6,465 nucleotides of DNA from JAQGMJ01 sp036271855 (lineage in GTDB: Bacteria; Pseudomonadota; Gammaproteobacteria; Burkholderiales; JAEUOS01): NCBI GenBank assembly GCA_036271855.1, contig DATAZV010000491.1, forward strand, positions 1-6,465, given 5' to 3'. Made by a program: the position numbers and the translations under genes. The notes under the pieces were generated by a model. It worked only from the letters and a program-made list of their open reading frames with translations. It searched no databases and was not told the origin of the DNA. Positions 4,694-6,465 of this stretch are shown here, one piece after another (the stretch's first letter is position 1; each line of letters begins with the position of its first letter).

Positions 4694-6037
4694 ATGCGCA
4701 TCCTGATCGTGGACGAGAACGCGGACTTCAGTGCCGTCTTGCGCGAGTATTTGCGCGAGGGCCTGAGTCTGGCCGCGCTCAAGTCGGCCAGTGGCGGCCC
4801 GCCGAAAAGCCTGGCGGTGAAGGAATGGCGCCCCTCGGCCAAAGGGGTGCCGATCGAGGGCAAGGATGGCTTCAAGTGGAATTTTGACGTCCTCCTGATC
4901 AACTCACAGACCGACAGTGCCGCCACCCTGGAGTGGATTAGCCGCGCCCGCGCCTCGGCGGGCCCGCGCTGGCCCGCCGTTTTGCTGCTGGTAGGTGGCG
5001 CCGATGAAAAGGCCTTGGCGGCCGAGGCCGTGAAACTGGGGGTGACCGAATGCGTGCCCCGGCTGAAACTGACCCCGCGCAGCTTGTATGAGGCACTTAC
5101 CGGCATAGTAGGCCGCCGCGATGCCGCCGCCCAGGCACAAAGCCCGCCGGCCCCGGCCGCCGCCGCGGCGCCCGCCGCGCGCTCCGCGGAAGAGGCGCTC
5201 ACCGCCACCCAGCCCGCGGCGACCCTTGAGGCCAGGCGCAGGCAGCGCGGGTTCCCGGAAATCCGCGGCTATCAGATCGACAACATGATCGGTGAAGGCG
5301 GCACCTCGCGTGTCTACCTGGCCCGGCGCGTCGGCGACGACCTGCAGGTGGTGCTCAAGGTGCTGCTGCCGCAACTGGCCAGCGACGCCGGCGTGGTTTC
5401 GCGCTTCATGCAGGAGTTCAGCCTGATCCAGAAAATCAAAAGCGCCCATGTGACGCGGATTTTCGATCTCAACTACGACAGCGGCAACGCCTACCTGGCG
5501 ATGGAATATTTCGGCGCCGGCGACCTGCGCGAGCGCATCGTTGCGGGCGGCCTGCCGGCGGTGCAGGCGCTGAGGATCTTCGCCCAGGTGGCACGGGCGC
5601 TGGGCGCCATCCATGACGCCGGGGTGGTGCACCGCGACCTGAAGCCGCACAACATCATGTTCCGCGACAAAACCCATCTGGCGATCGTCGACTTCGGCGG
5701 CGCCAAATCGCTGGGCGAAACCGCCGGCCTGACTGCCGTCGGCCACATCATCGGCACGCCCCGCTACATGAGCCCGGAGCAGATCACCGGCGCCAAGATC
5801 GACCTGCGCTCCGACCTCTACAGCTTGGGCGTGATCCTGCACCTGCTGCTGACCGGGGACACCCTCTACACCGCCTCCACCCCGACCGAAATGATGGACA
5901 TGCACCTGTACGCGCCGATCCCGCGCCTGCCGGAGGAACTCAACGGTTTCCAGAAACTGCTGAACAAGCTGGTGGCCAAGGACCCGGAGGCGCGCTTCCA
6001 GTCGGCGCGCGAGCTTTACGCTTACATCGCGTATTGA
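4694..6037 (+). CDS. Hybrid protein: degenerate receiver domain fused to a Hanks-type Ser/Thr protein kinase
   Basis: This 447-residue soluble protein has three parts. Residues 1-140 resemble a response-regulator receiver: MRILIVDENADF supplies the acidic pair (D7, E8), and FDVLLINS gives beta-3. There, however, Asn70 occupies the phospho-acceptor Asp position, the usual Thr/Ser strand reads LLLVGGAD (97-104), and about 16 extra residues precede beta-3. Residues 141-190 form an Ala/Pro-rich linker. Residues 193-447 form a complete kinase: glycine loop IGEGGTSRVY (199-208), K222, E241, HRDLKPHN (313-320), DFG (333-335), GTPRYMSPEQ (354-363) and SDLYSLGV (373-380). All catalytic residues are present, so activity is expected. 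There is no membrane segment or PASTA repeat. The ATG at 4694 has AAGGG 11 bases upstream. It probably phosphorylates cytoplasmic proteins, with the pseudo-receiver as a docking or sensing module; the substrate is unknown. It is divergent from hemJ and convergent with the cupin gene. Confidence 0.92.
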   Translation: MRILIVDENADFSAVLREYLREGLSLAALKSASGGPPKSLAVKEWRPSAKGVPIEGKDGFKWNFDVLLINSQTDSAATLEWISRARASAGPRWPAVLLLVGGADEKALAAEAVKLGVTECVPRLKLTPRSLYEALTGIVGRRDAAAQAQSPPAPAAAAAPAARSAEEALTATQPAATLEARRRQRGFPEIRGYQIDNMIGEGGTSRVYLARRVGDDLQVVLKVLLPQLASDAGVVSRFMQEFSLIQKIKSAHVTRIFDLNYDSGNAYLAMEYFGAGDLRERIVAGGLPAVQALRIFAQVARALGAIHDAGVVHRDLKPHNIMFRDKTHLAIVDFGGAKSLGETAGLTAVGHIIGTPRYMSPEQITGAKIDLRSDLYSLGVILHLLLTGDTLYTASTPTEMMDMHLYAPIPRLPEELNGFQKLLNKLVAKDPEARFQSARELYAYIAY

Positions 6038-6038
6038 T

Positions 6039-6143
6039 CGTCCAAAAGTACAAACCTGCTTTTGGCCGGCTTGCTTTGCATAAGAAATCGCTGGCGGAGC
6101 CGGACGATTTTTATGACTTAGCTGCTACGAAAAAACAAAACGG
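6039..6143 (+). repeat. Structured intergenic repeat element, copy 2 (behind the kinase gene)
   Basis: This is the diverged counterpart of the element at 686-786. It starts one base after the kinase stop codon. It keeps the first hairpin (6039-6068, loop CAAACC at 6051-6056), an 11-nt spacer of the same length (6069-6079), the second hairpin (core 6085-6110), GACTTA (6115-6120) and the tail ACGAAAAAACAAAACGG (6127-6143). In the first stem T690-A711 of copy 1 is replaced by C6043-G6064, T696-A705 becomes T6049-G6058, and one pair is lost (T6041 opposite C6066). It lies in a convergent gap of 140 bp between the kinase and the cupin gene. Confidence 0.75.
6080..6112 (+). terminator. Hairpin 2 of repeat copy 2: likely terminator of the kinase gene
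   Basis: AAATCG (6085-6090) pairs with CGATTT (6105-6110). CTGGC (6091-6095) pairs with GCCGG (6099-6103) with one G-U, leaving A6104 bulged, and the loop is GGA. Two further T residues follow on the plus strand and the left flank is A-rich, as in copy 1, so it could act in both directions between these converging genes. Confidence 0.65.
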
Positions 6144-6165
6144 CGGTTGGCGTGGCCGGGCGCCA
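6129..6165 (-). terminator. Possible terminator for the cupin gene on the minus strand
   Basis: On the minus strand TGGCG (6165-6161) and CGCCA (6152-6148) form a 5-bp stem. It is followed by ACCGCCG and then the T-rich run TTTTGTTTTTTCG, which is the complement of the conserved A-rich tail of repeat copy 2. The stem-to-T-run distance is longer than usual, so the call is weak. Confidence 0.35.
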
Positions 6166-6177
6166 GTTCGGGCGTGC

Positions 6178-6465
6178 TTACGCCGCCTCTTTCGAGCGAT
6201 CCCAGAGGTTGGGCATGCTGGCACTGGCGTAGCCGGAGATGAAGTCTTTGACTTCGCCGCCGGGGGCGTAGATGTGGCGCTTGACGGCGCCGATGTTGGC
6301 GCCATAGCAGTGGATGCTCACCGACACCCGGTCAGTGAGCGGGTTGGAGACGGTGTGGATGTCGCCGATGGTCGGGCTGACCAGGTCGATGCCGCCGGGG
6401 GCGATGCGGTGTTCGCCGCTCTTGCCGAGTTTGCCGCCGGCATCACGCGAATATTCTTCGCAGTG
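6178..6465 (-). CDS. Cysteine dioxygenase-type cupin, C-terminal part (5' end outside window)
   Basis: The minus-strand frame is open from the window edge to a TAA at 6178-6180, giving 95 C-terminal residues with no start in view. The sequence matches the predicted cysteine dioxygenase / thiol dioxygenase group of cupins (CDO_I, COG5553 type), mononuclear iron enzymes that add O2 to a thiol such as cysteine to form a sulfinate. In rat cysteine dioxygenase the iron ligand H140, then H155 and Y157 fall in a fixed spacing. Here GDIHTV supplies the first His, and SIHCYGANIG supplies His and Tyr at exactly +15 and +17. The other two iron-ligand histidines would be upstream of the window. The protein ends in a polar tail (LWDRSKEAA) and converges on the kinase gene. 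The family call is good; the true thiol substrate is not known. Confidence 0.82.
   Translation of the reverse strand, partial: HCEEYSRDAGGKLGKSGEHRIAPGGIDLVSPTIGDIHTVSNPLTDRVSVSIHCYGANIGAVKRHIYAPGGEVKDFISGYASASMPNLWDRSKEAA

Noticed and set aside
5144..5190. GC-rich Ala/Pro-coding run as a possible simple repeat or regulatory element
   Set aside because: It encodes the linker between the receiver-like and kinase domains; Ala/Pro-rich linkers are common between domains and explain the composition.
4904..5905. Long minus-strand open frame opposite the kinase gene (333 codons)
   Set aside because: The translation is His/Gly/Val-rich with no recognisable motif and mirrors the GC-rich codon pattern of the plus-strand kinase, whose full catalytic motif set is unmistakable.
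6111..6305. Short minus-strand open frame at the end of the window
   Set aside because: It is out of frame with the cysteine-dioxygenase-like coding sequence in the same place, whose His/His/Tyr spacing fits the family; the short frame also runs into the A-rich repeat tail.

Overview
The window is GC-rich and densely packed. Its gene content points to a betaproteobacterium in Burkholderiales, most likely an Oxalobacteraceae relative (Massilia, Janthinobacterium or Duganella type). That placement rests on the PilU sequence, the HemJ/DsbA-like isomerase/RNA methyltransferase gene order and codon bias; no marker gene fixes the genus.

Layout. Positions 1-684 (+) hold the 3' part of pilU, the type IV pilus retraction ATPase paralogue. 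One base after its stop comes a structured intergenic element of about 100 bp (686-786), followed by a strong terminator hairpin. An exported metallo-beta-lactamase-fold hydrolase (963-1775, +) and a thioredoxin-type glutathione peroxidase homologue (1838-2329, +) follow. Convergent to these, on the minus strand, is a compact three-gene cluster transcribed hemJ (4555-4133), then a DsbA-fold 2-hydroxychromene-2-carboxylate-isomerase-like protein (4118-3519), then a THUMP-domain 23S rRNA guanine methyltransferase of the RlmL type (3509-2346). Its genes are 9-14 bp apart and two of the three use non-ATG starts, so it looks like one operon. A divergent intergenic region (4556-4693) with a near-perfect -10 box, a GC-rich palindrome and a 9-bp tandem repeat leads into a 447-residue protein (4694-6037, +). 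This protein joins a degenerate response-regulator receiver domain to a complete Hanks-type Ser/Thr kinase. Convergent to it is the 3' end of a cysteine-dioxygenase-type cupin gene (6178-6465, -).

The most interesting signal is a diverged second copy (6039-6143) of the element found behind pilU. Both copies begin exactly one base after a stop codon. Both keep a first hairpin with the invariant loop CAAACC, an 11-nt spacer, a second hairpin with a conserved bulged A and flanking A/T tracts, and a conserved A-rich tail. The first hairpin shows one compensatory base-pair change and one G-U change between copies. This suggests a structured 3'-end or terminator-like repeat family. The second point of interest is the kinase, whose receiver domain has Asn where the phosphorylated Asp should be, plus an insertion of roughly 16 residues.

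Most genes here are housekeeping or stress related: heme synthesis, rRNA modification, peroxide detoxification and thiol metabolism. The kinase and pilU are the signalling and motility components. No mobile element, tRNA, rRNA or CRISPR array was seen.
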